Positions 22,356 through 30,864 of a stretch of 48,294 bases of DNA are shown piece after piece. The translations under genes were made by a program, and so were the position numbers. This DNA is from an uncultured beta proteobacterium (GTDB taxonomy: Bacteria > Pseudomonadota > Gammaproteobacteria > Burkholderiales > Burkholderiaceae_C): assembly GCA_903839085.1 (NCBI GenBank), contig CAIMBE010000115.1, forward strand, positions 1 to 48,294, given 5' to 3'. Numbering within the stretch: position 1 is the stretch's first letter; each line of letters opens with the position of its first letter. A model generated the notes under the pieces. It did no database searches, was not told the DNA's origin, and saw only the letters and a list, made by a program, of their open reading frames with translations.

Positions 22356-22379
22356 AAAAAAGGGTGCGCAAGCGCACCC
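22356..22379 (-). terminator. Intrinsic terminator between OMP-like and CHAT genes
   Basis: On the minus strand a 7-bp stem GGGTGCG/CGCACCC with a 4-nt loop (22362-22379) is followed directly by six T (22361-22356). It ends transcripts of the outer-membrane-type gene, and its T-run abuts the first possible start codon of the CHAT gene, so CHAT expression would depend on read-through or a promoter of its own. Confidence 0.8.
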
Positions 22380-22401
22380 CTGTTGTCACAAGCGCTGAAG
22401 A

Positions 22402-23706
22402 TCAGAACCAGTAGCCGATGTTGGCGACGAAGCCCTTGGTGTCCTTGCCCCGGATGAGGGACACGCCGCCGCGCAGATAGCTTCTGGCGCTGAAGGCGTT
22501 CTTGTTGGTGCCGATCGTGAAGCCGATTTCCTGCGTGTTGCTGACATATATTTCGCTGCCGGTATAACGCGTGTCGATCAGCGAGTACTCGAGCGAGAGT
22601 TTGGTGCCGTCCCATACCACCGGCTGAGACAGCATCAGACCGTTGCGCAGCACGGTGTTGGTGATGCCCGGGTCGATCGAATAGTCGCCTGCAGAAAATT
22701 GCCCAGTCTTGTTATAGCTCAGCATATTGCCCATGGCCACATCAAACCCGTCCAGATTCCATATGTAGGTGCTGGTCAGCGACGCGGTATAGAGCGAGGA
22801 CACGGTTGCCATATCTGCCGAACCGACGATCGAGTATCTGCCGGCCGGGGTCAGGGTCCAACTGTCGCTGAGCGGAACGCGGTAGGAGACGCCAAGGCCG
22901 CCGCGGTAGGACTTGGCACCATTGGTGTCCATCTGGGTGATCGGCAGGCTGAAGGTCAACTGACGGCGCGGGTCGATGTCGTTGCGGATGGTATAGGAGA
23001 AGGGCAGGGTCGTGACCTTGATCTTGCTGTCCAGAACGTCCACGGCGCTGTATTGCAGAGCCACTCCGATCAGGTTGGGCGTCGCGCCGCCGTCCACTGC
23101 GGCTGCCGCCTGGCTGGCGGGGGCAGCGATATTGGTGGCGCTGTCGGTGAAGCTCGAATTGAAGTCGCTGGCGACGACGCCGGGGATCAAGCCGCCCGGC
23201 CCCGAGATCGGACTGGACGGGGAGTTGGCTGCCTGGTACTGGAGAATGCGCCCCAGAATGTTGCCCTGCTTCTTGATGTAATCTTCCATCAACTGTTTGC
23301 TGGCATCGCGGCTTCCGCCTGTGAAGCTCTGGTTGATGCCCAGTCCCGGGATGTCCAGTGTCAAGGTATTGGGACTGCCCGCTGTCGACCCGACCGCGTT
23401 CGGGAAAGCCAGCGTCATCCCGAGTGTGTTAAAGCTGCCATAGATGGTGGCTTGCTGTGTGCCGGTATAGCTGACGGAACTGAAGGACTGGATGCCGGTG
23501 GTGGACAGTTTGTCAAAGAACTCCTGTGCGGTGGCAGTACCCAAAAAACCGGCGCAGGAGCCCGAGATTCCCAGCGACAAACCAAAATTGGCGGTCGGAA
23601 TAAGCGAGCCGCAGCCGGTGGTTTGCGCAAGGGCGGGTGAGACCCCGGAGCTCATTGCGATGGGCACCAGGGCCGCCAGCAGTTTGATTCGATGCGGTGT
23701 ATTCAT
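22402..23706 (-). CDS. Predicted outer-membrane protein of unknown family
   Basis: 434-aa protein with a signal peptide (KLLAALVPIAMSSGVSPALA, then QTT). The first half of the mature part is Gly/Ser/Thr-rich with few charges. The second half alternates polar and hydrophobic residues in runs typical of beta strands (for example LTFSLPITQMD, GGLGVSYRVPL, SWTLTPAGRYSI). The protein ends in NIGYWF, a terminal aromatic as required for Bam-dependent barrel insertion. I do not recognise the family. Two early Cys residues (CGSLIP, GSCAGF) may pair. It is divergent from the CHASE2 gene and upstream of the CHAT gene. Possible roles are a barrel that displays or releases partners of the neighbouring proteases (inference). 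Confidence 0.75.
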   Translation of the reverse strand: MNTPHRIKLLAALVPIAMSSGVSPALAQTTGCGSLIPTANFGLSLGISGSCAGFLGTATAQEFFDKLSTTGIQSFSSVSYTGTQQATIYGSFNTLGMTLAFPNAVGSTAGSPNTLTLDIPGLGINQSFTGGSRDASKQLMEDYIKKQGNILGRILQYQAANSPSSPISGPGGLIPGVVASDFNSSFTDSATNIAAPASQAAAAVDGGATPNLIGVALQYSAVDVLDSKIKVTTLPFSYTIRNDIDPRRQLTFSLPITQMDTNGAKSYRGGLGVSYRVPLSDSWTLTPAGRYSIVGSADMATVSSLYTASLTSTYIWNLDGFDVAMGNMLSYNKTGQFSAGDYSIDPGITNTVLRNGLMLSQPVVWDGTKLSLEYSLIDTRYTGSEIYVSNTQEIGFTIGTNKNAFSARSYLRGGVSLIRGKDTKGFVANIGYWF

Positions 23707-24123
23707 TGAAGATCCTTTTCTGTTTATGGTTCAAGTACCTGGAGTCAAGGTCCACCCTATCCAATCCGCAATCGCATGACTCTGCGATGCAGTCAAACCA
23801 TGCCGTCCTTACCCGTATTGCACAACAGCACAATTTGATCAAATAATAGCGTCGCCGAATATTGGAGTCAACTCGGTTTCTCCCACCATCGAACACATCA
23901 CGAATTCAAATGCTGTTAAATGCTTATAAGTATTTATAAATGTCAATTGGCGTAGATTTCAAAGCGAAACGGACACTGATTTCAGCAGTCCTTGCGCACC
24001 CATGCAGTTTTATGCGATCGGGTGCTCGCTTGGAATGCGCCATGAGGCCACCCAGGAAAATTTCGCGACTGCTCGGGTCGCACGCGGTGCGGATCAGGTG
24101 GCGCAAGAGCGAGGTTGCCGGTC
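23707..24123. promoter_or_regulatory. AT-rich divergent promoter region with palindromes
   Basis: This gap between the OMP-like gene (minus) and the CHASE2 gene (plus) is clearly richer in A+T than its surroundings, mainly 23820-23960. A near-perfect 20-bp palindrome TAAATGCTTATAAGTATTTA lies at 23917-23936 (one mismatched pair), and a perfect 12-bp palindrome ATTTGATCAAAT at 23833-23844. A consensus -35 hexamer TTGACA reads on the minus strand at 23946-23941, next to the long palindrome, but I find no -10 at ideal spacing. Operator function is inference. Confidence 0.45.
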
Positions 24124-25761
24124 ATGAAATTCTGGGATGAGATCGGCTGGCGTATCGGTGCGCTGCCGGTTCGGCGCGTCATCTGGACGCTGGTGCTGAT
24201 TTTTTCGGTCTGGGTCATTCTCGATGTCCTGGTCTTCAAATTTAGCAGCGGGTTGACCCGGTCAAGCTACGACGCGATGGTGCGCAAACGGGTCTTTGTC
24301 GCGGCGGTGGATCCGCGCATTGTCATCATCGATATTGATGAAGCGTCGCTGGCGCGGATGGGGAAAGAGTTTGGTCGCTGGCCCTGGTCACGCGATACGC
24401 TGGCCACCGTGCTCGAACACGTTGAACGCCAGCAGCCGGCCGCAGTGGTCTGGGATATCTTGTTTTCCGATTTGGACCGTCTGAGCCCGGGTGGCGACGC
24501 GGCGTTCAATCAGGCAGTCGGGCGCAGCGGGCACAGTCATTTTTCTGTGGTCCGATTGCCCCAGGCCAATGATGCGGCAAGCCAACTGACACGCGCTGCG
24601 CTACCCGGTTTGTGGGCTGGTCATTCCCTGGCAAGCGACACGCCGGTATCGGACACGCACGCCCCGACCGTGGCGCTGATTGCGCCGGCGCTTCCCGCAG
24701 TTGCCGCCAGCCGGCTTGGGTTTAACAACGGGTATGTCGATTCGGACGGCGTGTTGCGCCGCTATCGCTACAAGGAAGTGTTGCAGGATGGCAGCGTGAT
24801 TCAGTCGCTGCCAATGAGCGTTGCGAGCGCGGTCAATGCAACTGCTTACGGCGATCTTCTGAATCGGCGCCGAAGTGCCCTCGAACCCCGAGACGAACTG
24901 ATTGCCTGGCGTGAGCGGCCGAACGCCTACCGGCATGTGTCCTTTGCCGACGTCTTCGCACAGGCCGAGGGGGCCAGGGCGGACGCGGAAGTGCCTGGTT
25001 TTAGCGGCAAGGTGGTCATCATCGGATCGACCGCGCCAAGTTTGCATGACATCCATCCAACCCCGCTGTCACCGATTCAGGCCGGTGTCGATTCCTTGGC
25101 GACCGCCATTGACAATGCGTTGAATCAGCGCTACCTGGCCGAACTGCCGCGCTGGCTGCAGGCCGGCTTGGCCGTTGCACTGTGCATTGGTCTGGCTTTA
25201 TGGGTGCAATTCAAGAGTGCCGCGTCGCTTGAACCGGCGCTGTTCCCAATGCCATTGGCACTGATGACGATCAGTTATGTGAGCCTCAACGGCTCGCCGG
25301 TTTTCCTGGATTTGCATCTGGCCGCCGGCCTGGCCCTGGTGTTCCTGGCAGTACTGCGCTACTGGAGTGCAATGCGCCGAAACTACTGGTGTTCGCCGCC
25401 GCCCCGAACGCGCCAACCGCTGGCGATCTGGTCCTGGTGGCGCGCCGATGCCTGGCTGGAGGATTCTTTGGATCGCCTGATCGACACGGTTGAGCGATAC
25501 GCGCCAGCCTGCCGGGTGGTGGTATGCGGCACGTCCGCATCCACGCTGCGCTGGCCGGAACTGGCGCGTTTTGCGACGCTGGTTGGTCCTCAAGACGCGC
25601 TGCACGACGCACGCAAGCAACTACAGACCCATCTAAGGCGCATCGCGCAGCAGCGTGGCGAACCGGTGCAACTGGATTCCTATTCGAACCGCGAACAGTT
25701 GGCGAGCATCGTCCTGGCCAACTGGGTCAAGCTTGAGCGGATTGATCAAGTCAACGATTAA
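24124..25761 (+). CDS. CHASE2 membrane sensor with unrecognised cytoplasmic tail
   Basis: 545-aa inner-membrane protein. TM1 is at about 18-38; residues 45-335 form an extracytoplasmic CHASE2 sensor domain (IVIIDIDEASLARMG, RWPWSRDTL, NNGYVDSDGVLRR, GKVVIIGSTAPSLHDI, GVDSLATAIDNALNQ). Three further hydrophobic segments (about 343-362, 371-388, 396-414) follow. CHASE2 proteins usually continue into a cyclase, kinase or diguanylate cyclase; here a roughly 130-residue cytoplasmic tail has no output domain I recognise, though RVVVCGTSAS hints at an alpha/beta fold. ATG 24124 has GAGG 9 nt upstream. The caspase gene starts 13 nt after its stop, indicating an operon. Confidence 0.85.
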   Translation: MKFWDEIGWRIGALPVRRVIWTLVLIFSVWVILDVLVFKFSSGLTRSSYDAMVRKRVFVAAVDPRIVIIDIDEASLARMGKEFGRWPWSRDTLATVLEHVERQQPAAVVWDILFSDLDRLSPGGDAAFNQAVGRSGHSHFSVVRLPQANDAASQLTRAALPGLWAGHSLASDTPVSDTHAPTVALIAPALPAVAASRLGFNNGYVDSDGVLRRYRYKEVLQDGSVIQSLPMSVASAVNATAYGDLLNRRRSALEPRDELIAWRERPNAYRHVSFADVFAQAEGARADAEVPGFSGKVVIIGSTAPSLHDIHPTPLSPIQAGVDSLATAIDNALNQRYLAELPRWLQAGLAVALCIGLALWVQFKSAASLEPALFPMPLALMTISYVSLNGSPVFLDLHLAAGLALVFLAVLRYWSAMRRNYWCSPPPRTRQPLAIWSWWRADAWLEDSLDRLIDTVERYAPACRVVVCGTSASTLRWPELARFATLVGPQDALHDARKQLQTHLRRIAQQRGEPVQLDSYSNREQLASIVLANWVKLERIDQVND

Positions 25762-25774
25762 AAAGGGGGTCGGC

Positions 25775-27700
25775 ATGAAATTCAATCTGAAACTTAAACG
25801 GTGTTGTTTCCTTAGCGCTGCTTGGATCTGCCTTGGTCTGCACGCGCAGCAGGGCCAGAACGCAGTTCCCGGCCAGGGCCTTGCCACTTTGCGTGAAACT
25901 GAAATGCGCGCCGACAAGCTGGCCACGGCCCCGGTGCTGCAAAGTCTGGCTGCCGGAACCGCACTGCGCCTGATCAGTGTGGAAGGTGGCTGGGCGCTTG
26001 TTGAGGTGTCCCGATTGGCAGCCAAGGCAGATGTCAAGGTATCGGGCTGGGTGCGGGCCAGTGCCTTGAACTGGCAGTCCGCCAGTTCGGTCGCGTCGGG
26101 TATGGCAAGCGGACGCGAGGCTGGCGGCAACACGGCTTTGACATTGGGGGTGCGCGGTCTGCCACCGCGCGTCAACCGCCACGCGCTCATTATCGGCATC
26201 AGCCGCTATGCTGATCCCGCGACCCCGCCCCTGCCCGGTGCGCGCATCGACAAGCAGTCAGCCACTCAAATGGCGCAAGCGATGCAGGTGCCGACCAGCA
26301 ACATTCGCTATCTGCAGGACGAACAGGCAACGGGCGGCAACATTCGAAAGGCCCTGCGCGAGCTGACTGAACAGGTGCAGGATGGCGACCGGGTTTTTAT
26401 TCACTATTCAGGCCACGGCACCCGCTTCAACGATCCGGCAGCGGGCGGCTGTGTCGAGGCGCTGCTTGCCTACGAAGGCGGCGCCAGCAGCGTCATCACC
26501 AATCGCGAGATGGCAGGCATGCTGGAGAGCATCACCAACAAGACCGACAAACTGTTTGTCATGTACGACGCCTGCCATTCGGGCGGCCTGTTGCAGGCGG
26601 CGTCCAGCACGCGTACGCGGGGCCTGAGCAATATCAACGACGAAGGCGTTCTGCGCCCAAAGTTTGCCAATATTTCAGAGGAGTGCGGCAGACCTGTCAA
26701 TGTAAAAACGCGCAACCTGGTGGTTGAAGCCGTTGCCAAGGGTACGCTGCCGCAGGACATCATTCATGTTAGCGCCGCACAGAACAATGAAATCAGTTTT
26801 GACGACGAACTCAAGGGTGGCCTGGCAACCCAGTTCATGCGCGACTGCATGTTGCGCGACGCCAAAGACCTGGACCATTCCGGCGCCATCAGCGCCGACG
26901 AGATCAGACAGTGCGCCCAGGAAAAGATCGACAAGCGAATGGCCAATGACAGCAACTTCAAGCCCCACCACCTGGTGCTAAGCGGCAACGCGGCATTCGT
27001 GCCGACCTGGTTCAGCCAGACGGCTGGCGCGACTGCGGCGCTGGTGGCGCCCGCGATCGCAATGGCGGCGGCAAATACCGTGCCTGTGCCGCTTGCCGTG
27101 CCCACCGCTGCGGCACCTCCTGTTGCAGCGGCTCCCGCCCCGGTCGCCGTTGCACCACCACCGCCATTGACAGGCGAGCAGGCCTTGCGCCAGATGCTGG
27201 ATCAGCGCGATGCCAAGCGCAGCGTCAAGATCACGCTTGCACGGGACAAACTGAAGATCGGTCAGGACAGCCTGGACTTTGCGATTCAGTCTGACCGGGC
27301 AGGCTATGTCTACGTGGCACTCGCCGGGTCGGACAACAAATCGCTCTACATGCTGTTCCCCAATGATCTGGACCAGGGCAACAGGATTGAGGCCGGCCAG
27401 CAGATGCTGCTGCCCCGGCAGACCTGGCGCGTCAAGGCGGCCGGGCCGGTCGGCAATGACAGTCTGCTGGTCATGGTGGCTGATGCGCCGCGCGATCTCG
27501 CCACGCTCGCTGCCAACAAAGCGGGACCGTTCGTCGCTTCGCTCAATGATGTCCAGGGGCGCGCTCAACTGGGAAGCCTGCTGACAAGCTCAAGTTCAGT
27601 GACCAGCCCGACGTGCACCAATGCCGGGGCGCGCAGCAAGAGTCCTTTGTGTTCTGATGCCTATGGGGCCTCCATGGCCGTAATCGAGGAGATGAAATGA
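25775..27700 (+). CDS. Exported caspase-like protease with DUF4384 domain
   Basis: 641-aa protein. A signal peptide covers about 1-24. Residues 30-100 resemble a bacterial SH3-like module (TALRLISVEGGWALVEV, GWVRASALNW). Residues 133-470 form a caspase (C14) domain: RHALIIGISRYAD, catalytic His214 in YSGHGTRFND and catalytic Cys267 in YDACHSGG. An Ala/Pro-rich linker precedes a DUF4384-type domain (roughly 490-610: LDFAIQSDRAGYVYVALAG, LYMLFPNDLDQGNRI). ATG 25775 follows GGGGGT; the frame open upstream overlaps the CHASE2 gene and is not used. Its stop overlaps the next start (ATGA). Metacaspase-like proteases cut after Arg/Lys; the target is unknown. Confidence 0.88.
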   Translation: MKFNLKLKRCCFLSAAWICLGLHAQQGQNAVPGQGLATLRETEMRADKLATAPVLQSLAAGTALRLISVEGGWALVEVSRLAAKADVKVSGWVRASALNWQSASSVASGMASGREAGGNTALTLGVRGLPPRVNRHALIIGISRYADPATPPLPGARIDKQSATQMAQAMQVPTSNIRYLQDEQATGGNIRKALRELTEQVQDGDRVFIHYSGHGTRFNDPAAGGCVEALLAYEGGASSVITNREMAGMLESITNKTDKLFVMYDACHSGGLLQAASSTRTRGLSNINDEGVLRPKFANISEECGRPVNVKTRNLVVEAVAKGTLPQDIIHVSAAQNNEISFDDELKGGLATQFMRDCMLRDAKDLDHSGAISADEIRQCAQEKIDKRMANDSNFKPHHLVLSGNAAFVPTWFSQTAGATAALVAPAIAMAAANTVPVPLAVPTAAAPPVAAAPAPVAVAPPPPLTGEQALRQMLDQRDAKRSVKITLARDKLKIGQDSLDFAIQSDRAGYVYVALAGSDNKSLYMLFPNDLDQGNRIEAGQQMLLPRQTWRVKAAGPVGNDSLLVMVADAPRDLATLAANKAGPFVASLNDVQGRAQLGSLLTSSSSVTSPTCTNAGARSKSPLCSDAYGASMAVIEEMK

Positions 27701-28209
27701 TGTCCTTCAAGACAAAAATGTTTGCGTTGAGTTTATTGACCGTCTGCGCAATGGCTGCGCGCGCGCAAGGGGCTGTAACAGGCAATGGGCAGGGCGCGGT
27801 CGCTGTCACGTCGGATGCCTGGCTGGTAACACCCAGCGAAGCCATCCAGTTCAAGGGAGAAGAAGCATTTTATGAACCGCCGGCACTGCGCGCGCGCGCT
27901 GTTGCGCCGCTGATCGACATCCTCAAGCCCGAGCCGGCAGCGGACCTCAAAGTCAAAGCGCCATTTGCGATCGCGGTGCAATTCAGGAGCCAACCCGATG
28001 CACCGATCGATCCTGTGACCTTCAAGGTGATGTACGGCACCTTCAAGCTTGACATTACCAGCCGCATCACTAAATTCGTCCAGGTGACCAAAGAGGGGTT
28101 TGCGCTCGAAAATGCGCAGATCCCGGTTGGCAAGCACCGCTTGACGTTGCAGGTACAGGACGAGAAACAGCGGGTCGCCGAGCGCGAGCTCAGGGTCGAG
28201 GTGGAGTGA
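27697..28209 (+). CDS. Small exported Ig-like protein coupled to caspase gene
   Basis: 170-aa protein with a signal peptide (MFALSLLTVCAMAARAQG). The mature region has a Pro-rich stretch and a C-terminal part patterned as beta strands (ADLKVKAPFAIAVQF, FKVMYGTFKLDITSRI, GKHRLTLQVQDEKQRVAERE), as in immunoglobulin-like or cadherin-like folds. I recognise no named family. The ATG at 27697 overlaps the caspase TGA, with AGGA 6 nt upstream, so the two are made together. It may be a binding partner, inhibitor or presenter for the protease (inference). Confidence 0.75.
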   Translation: MMSFKTKMFALSLLTVCAMAARAQGAVTGNGQGAVAVTSDAWLVTPSEAIQFKGEEAFYEPPALRARAVAPLIDILKPEPAADLKVKAPFAIAVQFRSQPDAPIDPVTFKVMYGTFKLDITSRITKFVQVTKEGFALENAQIPVGKHRLTLQVQDEKQRVAERELRVEVE

Positions 28210-28222
28210 GCAGTTCAGTCAA

Positions 28223-28927
28223 TCAGTAGCAGATGGGGCCCTTCGCCAGGCTGTCCATAATGTCCACCTGACCTAGCAAACCGCCAAGTGTGCCGCGCGG
28301 ATTCGAGGCCGGGTCCGGCAGTTTCAGTTGCGTCATCAGTTCGTCGACGACGTCGTACCAGATCCCGGCCTCAGCCAGCACTCGACGGCGCTCGGCCGAC
28401 GGCCTGGCTGAAAGTTCATTCGGGGCAACCATGTTTGTATAGCGGATGGTCGCGCTGGCGGTTGCATAAGACGTTTGCGGATCCGCAGGGAAGACGGCGA
28501 TTTGCCACCGGTAATTGAGCTCAGGTTTCAATGTCACTCCCTCGCTCGCAAGGTTGATCCGATAAAAACCTGCGCAGGCTGACTCGGGCAAGGCTTTCTC
28601 CGCCACCGTCGCTGCGGTATCCAGCGCGATCAGCCTCAGCACCATGCGCCCGGCCGACGGTTGCTCCATGTACCAGTACAGGGCTGGCTGCTCGCTTATC
28701 GTCAGACCCGTATGAGTTGGCGCAACGAGAGTGATTGGCGACCTGGTTTCAACCATGCCGCGAGTTGCTCCACCCACCCGTTTGGCAGGTGCCCCGCGCA
28801 GCGGTGGTCGGTACAAAAGGTTTTCAGCGGCGACGCCCTGCGCCAGCGCTTCCGCGGCGTGGCCGCTTGCACCGCTGACTGCCGCCAGGAAAACAATTGC
28901 CATCCAATGGGTGCTCGTCGTTCTCAT
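28223..28927 (-). CDS. DUF928-family exported protein
   Basis: 234-aa protein with a signal peptide (MAIVFLAAVSGASGHAAEA). The pattern YRPPLRGAP ... RVGGATRG ... LVAPTHTGLTISEQPALYWY followed by beta-rich sequence and a C-terminal helical tail is that of DUF928, a family I know mainly from cyanobacteria, where it often neighbours CHASE2 and CHAT genes. Three Cys are present, one near the C-terminal end (GPICY). Its ATG 28927 overlaps the cyclase TGA (ATGA), so it is coupled to the sensor-cyclase. It converges with the Ig-like gene 13 nt away, without a terminator. Function unknown. Confidence 0.8.
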   Translation of the reverse strand: MRTTSTHWMAIVFLAAVSGASGHAAEALAQGVAAENLLYRPPLRGAPAKRVGGATRGMVETRSPITLVAPTHTGLTISEQPALYWYMEQPSAGRMVLRLIALDTAATVAEKALPESACAGFYRINLASEGVTLKPELNYRWQIAVFPADPQTSYATASATIRYTNMVAPNELSARPSAERRRVLAEAGIWYDVVDELMTQLKLPDPASNPRGTLGGLLGQVDIMDSLAKGPICY

Positions 28928-30864
28928 ATTGCCTCCTCCGAAACTTCCAATCGACCGAGTATCTCAAACACGGCGACCTGGTGATCACGCCCCTTCAAGG
29001 CCACCTCGCCGACCGCTTTGCCGTGATAGCGGTCGGCGACCAGCCGATATGTTTCCTCACTTACCAGCACGCGGCAGGAGCCGGTCAGGGCGACGGTCTT
29101 GAGGCTTTCAAGTCGGGAGGCGATGTTGACAGTATCGCCAATTACCGTGAATTCAAGCCGGTCGCCCATGCCAATGGTACCGGCTGCCAGCGGTCCGGTG
29201 CATATTCCGATGCGCATCCGGATCTTCGGATGTCCACCGGCGGCGCCATCCTGGTTGATCTTGTCCAGGGCGACTCCCATCTGCATCGCACTTTTCACCG
29301 CTGCCAGCGCGTCCCTGGCGATCCCGTCTGGCGTTGAGCGCGCCACCGGAACCCCGTACAGGGCCATGACTGCGTCGCCAATGTATTTATTGATCACCCC
29401 GCCGTTTTCGATGATGGCCCGAGTCATGGCGGACATGTAGTCATCAAGCCAGGCGAAGAGCGCGACCGGCGCCATTTTTTCCGAAACCGACGTGAAACCC
29501 TCGACGTCCGAGAACAGAACCGTTGCTGTCACCAACCTGGGCTTGGGCTTGCCTTCGAACATGAACTCCGAGCGCTTGGCCCATATTTCGTCGGCCACCT
29601 CCCTGGAAACATAGCGCGAGAACAATTTCATGACAGTCTTTCGTTCCTCGTGCTCGGCAAAGGCGCGCCACACAACGCTCGATGACGAACCCAGGACGTA
29701 AGCAAGGACTGCGGGAACCAGGGCGATCCACCAACCGAAGGCAAGACCACCCAACAAAGCCGCAACCATGAAACAAGCGCCACCGCCCACTGCAAGCCCG
29801 AGATGCGCTGGACGCCGCAGGGCCTGCCCTGTCCATGCGCCGATCAGGCTGCAGACCAGAAGGGCGCAGTACTCAGCCCAGTCTGGCCACCAGCGAAGAT
29901 GAGCTTCCTGCCCAAGCGCCTCGCGCACCAGCTGGCTGGTAATGTGCGCATGAAGCTCGACCCCGTAGGTCGCACGTCCAGCGATCCCGAAGCTCTGGAT
30001 CGGCGTATCAAAGAAGTCCTTGAAGCTCTCGGCGACACTGCCGTAAAAAACGATTTTTCCGGCCAGGGCGGATGCAGGAATACGGTTCTCAAAAACGTCC
30101 TGCACCGAAAAGGTCTGGAAACCCGCTGAACCGGCGCGGTAACTTATCAGGGTTTGAAAACCCGCAGAATCAGCCTTGGAATAGCCCCCGTTTGAAGTCT
30201 CGTGCGGCTTGATCCTTGCCTTTCCCAAAACCATCACCTCCGGATTGGATGGATCGTTGACAGGAACAATGCCGCGCTCCTTGAGGTAGCTCAGCGCGAG
30301 CGACAGGGCAAGACTCTGCATGGTCCTCTTGCCATCATCGAGGAACAGCGGAGCCCGGCGCACCATGCCATCGGTATCGACCACCAGGTCGTTGAATCCC
30401 AATTGCGAGACGTTCTTGACAAAACCTGGCGCGGCGATGCCAACTTCGTTTGCCTTGGCAAACTTGAATGTCCATACCACGTTGGCGTGGCGGGCCGTGC
30501 TGCTGGCAAGCTCGTCGGCGCCCGGGGGAACCGGAACATCGCGGTACTTGTCGATGCCGATCACCGCCGCGCCCTGTCGGGTCAAGCGCTCGATCAGGTC
30601 GGACAGCATCGCATCGGACATTGGAAATCCATAGCGATGAAGGTCTTCTTCCCGCTCGAGGATCAGCACAATGCCTGGATCCGGCGCGCCAGGGCGCAGT
30701 CGCAGCCCGATGTCGTAAGTCGCGAGTTCGAGTGGCTCAATCCATCCGATGCCCCGAATCAGCGCCACCAGAACGGCGACGACCAACCCGACCAGCCAGG
30801 GCATCCAGAGGCGCCCTGGTCGGGATGGGGGAGGCTGGTCCTTGTCTTCTGTGAATTGCATCAT
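28924..30864 (-). CDS. CHASE2-adenylate/guanylate cyclase
   Basis: 646-aa inner-membrane sensor. TM1 at about 21-41, CHASE2 sensor domain 45-310 (IVLILEREEDLHRYG, GFNDLVVDTDGMVRRAP, GKIVFYGSVAESFKDFFDTP), further TM segments about 330-392, and a class III nucleotide cyclase domain 440-630. Metal-binding Asp453 (VLFSDVEGFTS) and Asp497 (NKYIGDAVMALYG) are both present, so it should be active; substrate choice between ATP and GTP was not resolved. A short SAGFQT repeat occurs at about 233 and 247. The start ATG overlaps the TGA of a 49-codon upstream ORF. It links periplasmic sensing to a cytoplasmic second messenger. Confidence 0.9.
   Translation of the reverse strand: MMQFTEDKDQPPPSRPGRLWMPWLVGLVVAVLVALIRGIGWIEPLELATYDIGLRLRPGAPDPGIVLILEREEDLHRYGFPMSDAMLSDLIERLTRQGAAVIGIDKYRDVPVPPGADELASSTARHANVVWTFKFAKANEVGIAAPGFVKNVSQLGFNDLVVDTDGMVRRAPLFLDDGKRTMQSLALSLALSYLKERGIVPVNDPSNPEVMVLGKARIKPHETSNGGYSKADSAGFQTLISYRAGSAGFQTFSVQDVFENRIPASALAGKIVFYGSVAESFKDFFDTPIQSFGIAGRATYGVELHAHITSQLVREALGQEAHLRWWPDWAEYCALLVCSLIGAWTGQALRRPAHLGLAVGGGACFMVAALLGGLAFGWWIALVPAVLAYVLGSSSSVVWRAFAEHEERKTVMKLFSRYVSREVADEIWAKRSEFMFEGKPKPRLVTATVLFSDVEGFTSVSEKMAPVALFAWLDDYMSAMTRAIIENGGVINKYIGDAVMALYGVPVARSTPDGIARDALAAVKSAMQMGVALDKINQDGAAGGHPKIRMRIGICTGPLAAGTIGMGDRLEFTVIGDTVNIASRLESLKTVALTGSCRVLVSEETYRLVADRYHGKAVGEVALKGRDHQVAVFEILGRLEVSEEAI

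Noticed and set aside
23924-24106. 60-codon minus-strand ORF in the divergent region
   Set aside because: No ribosome site, no coupling to a neighbour and an unremarkable product; unlike the 49-codon ORF at 30861 it has no independent support.
25655-25774. N-terminal extension of the caspase-like protein
   Set aside because: It would overlap the CHASE2 gene and place 40 polar residues before a clear signal peptide; ATG 25775 has a good ribosome site.
28210-28222. Terminator between the convergent Ig-like and DUF928 genes
   Set aside because: The 13-nt gap has no stem-loop; transcripts probably run into each other.
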